The position numbers and the translations under genes were made by a program. This document shows positions 7,971 to 8,512 of a DNA stretch of 8,512 nucleotides, piece after piece. This DNA comes from Chloroflexota bacterium. GTDB lineage: Bacteria > Chloroflexota > Anaerolineae > Promineifilales > Promineifilaceae. The notes beneath the pieces are model-generated. The model was not told the DNA's origin and did not search any database. It saw only the letters and a list, made by a program, of their open reading frames with translations. Location: positions 1 to 8,512 of the forward strand of contig JAAEOP010000410.1 of NCBI GenBank assembly GCA_024223125.1. The letters run 5' to 3'. Each line of letters opens with the position of its first letter. The first letter of the stretch is position 1.

Positions 7971-8512
7971 ATGCACACAATATGGTTTCGGTACGGGTCA
8001 TCCTTTTTTTTCAGCTTTACGGCCGTTTTGGGCATCGGCCTCGTTTTAGCATTCATATTGACCAATCGGCAGGCCGCCCATACCCGCTTATCTGATTGGG
8101 TAGATGGTTGGCTCATCATTATGGTGTTTGCCTGGCTGGGGGCGCGATCAGGGTTTGTGGCTGCAAATTGGGAGTATTATCAGCTGCGGCCGTCAGAAAT
8201 ATGGCTGCTTTGGGATGGCGGACTCAGCTATCATGGAGCGCTATTGGGTGGCTGTATTGGTCTGGGGTTGTGGTGTATATGGGGGAAGCGGCCGTGGTTT
8301 CCCTACGCCGCCCAGTTTGCGCCAGCTCTGGCTCTAATTTCTGCATTCGGTTGGGCTGCCTGCTGGTTTGATGGCTGTGCTTACGGTCTACCCACCACCC
8401 TCGGCCCTCTGGCGGCCGACCTGCCTGACGAATTCGGTGTCTTTGCTGTGCGTTACCAAACACAGTTGCTGGGCATCATTTTGAGTTTGGGAGTGTTTAC
8501 GGCCGTACTCAC
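7971..8512 (+). CDS. Lgt-family prolipoprotein diacylglyceryl transferase homologue, N-terminal 180 residues (3' end outside window)
   Basis: Lgt enzymes transfer diacylglycerol from phosphatidylglycerol to the lipobox Cys of prelipoproteins in the cytoplasmic membrane. Translating from the ATG at 7971 gives a membrane protein that runs open to the right edge. Family hallmarks are in order: FRYG near the N-terminus (6-9), a first TM segment about 12-31, ARSGFVAANWEYY 58-70, GGLSYHGALLGG 83-94 with H88 (E. coli H103 position), GWAACWFDGCAYG 127-139, and a later RYQTQLLG 161-168 like the usual RxPTQLYE. In the signature at 127-139 the position of E. coli R143 is Trp (W128); the neighbour N146 position is Cys (C131), as in GRIGC variants. 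So this may be a diverged or non-canonical member, and the symbol lgt is withheld. No clear Shine-Dalgarno precedes the ATG. An in-frame ATG at 7911 would add 20 residues but overlaps the kinase start; family N-termini fit 7971. Confidence 0.87.
   Translation, partial: MHTIWFRYGSSFFFSFTAVLGIGLVLAFILTNRQAAHTRLSDWVDGWLIIMVFAWLGARSGFVAANWEYYQLRPSEIWLLWDGGLSYHGALLGGCIGLGLWCIWGKRPWFPYAAQFAPALALISAFGWAACWFDGCAYGLPTTLGPLAADLPDEFGVFAVRYQTQLLGIILSLGVFTAVL

Larger units (their letters stand above)
30..8506. repeat. Dispersed iterated palindrome ACGGCCGT (14 exact copies)
   Basis: Exact ACGGCCGT starts at 30, 469, 1319, 1641, 2268, 2673, 3131, 4103, 4461, 6140, 6476, 7176, 8019 and 8499. The core CGGCCG occurs 32 times by my hand count, against about 2 expected for equal base use. 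All 14 copies lie in coding sequence of all five genes. They are read in all three frames: as (D/N/Y)-G-R in eight, T-A-V in five and R-P in one. This points to selection or a process acting on DNA rather than protein. Counts were made by eye and could be off by one or two. Confidence 0.85.

Noticed and set aside
7940..8119. N-terminal 60-codon extension of the histidine kinase
   Set aside because: It is the antisense of the conserved first part of the Lgt homologue and has no domain character; an ATG with a G-rich RBS lies at 7939.
8096..8463. Other reading frames at the right end on both strands
   Set aside because: They are out-of-frame or antisense to the Lgt homologue, which alone shows family motifs.
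30..8506. Palindrome copies as a transposon or REP-type element
   Set aside because: Only the 8 bp are shared; the flanking bases differ between copies and all copies lie within intact coding sequence.

Overview
The window reads as ordinary bacterial chromosome with five protein genes packed almost end to end, probably from a member of the Chloroflexota (Anaerolineae/Ardenticatenia-like). That placement is inference. It rests on the paired NBR1-type Ig-like domains, the long GAF-rich histidine kinase and the moderate G+C. No rRNA, tRNA or other phylogenetic marker is present. I saw no RNA gene, insertion sequence, CRISPR array or prophage gene.

Layout: (1) 1-427, plus strand: the 3' end of an S41 carboxyl-terminal processing protease, cut by the left edge. 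(2) 424-1500, minus strand: a complete branched-chain amino acid aminotransferase (ilvE), whose stop codon overlaps the protease stop tail to tail. (3) 1501-1610: a short intergenic stretch filled with small TTTGCAGG/TTTGCAAGT-type repeats. (4) 1611-3908, minus strand: a 765-residue fusion of two NBR1-like Ig domains, a C39-like papain-fold peptidase domain and a clan GH-A glycosidase-like barrel, with no visible signal peptide. (5) 3909-4033: an intergenic region with a good sigma70-type promoter candidate for that gene. (6) 4034-7939, minus strand: a 1301-residue membrane sensor histidine kinase (7TM, PAS, four GAF, HisKA, HATPase). (7) 7971-8512, plus strand: the 5' part of an Lgt-family (prolipoprotein diacylglyceryl transferase) gene, cut by the right edge and divergent from the kinase.

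The longest reading frame of the kinase would start at 8119, but its first 60 codons are the antisense of the clearly recognisable Lgt gene. I therefore set the kinase start at 7939, leaving only 31 bp between the two divergent starts.

The genes do not form an obvious single pathway. Three deal with the cell envelope or outside (protease, Ig/C39/glycosidase fusion, Lgt homologue), one senses signals at the membrane, and one is core amino acid metabolism. No response regulator lies beside the kinase.

The strongest signal not explained by genes is an iterated 8-bp palindrome, ACGGCCGT. It occurs 14 times in 8.5 kb (about 0.13 expected for random equal-base sequence), in every gene, on both coding orientations and in all three reading frames. 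It resembles in behaviour the cyanobacterial HIP1 palindrome. A second notable point is that the Lgt homologue has Trp where the family signature carries a functionally important Arg.
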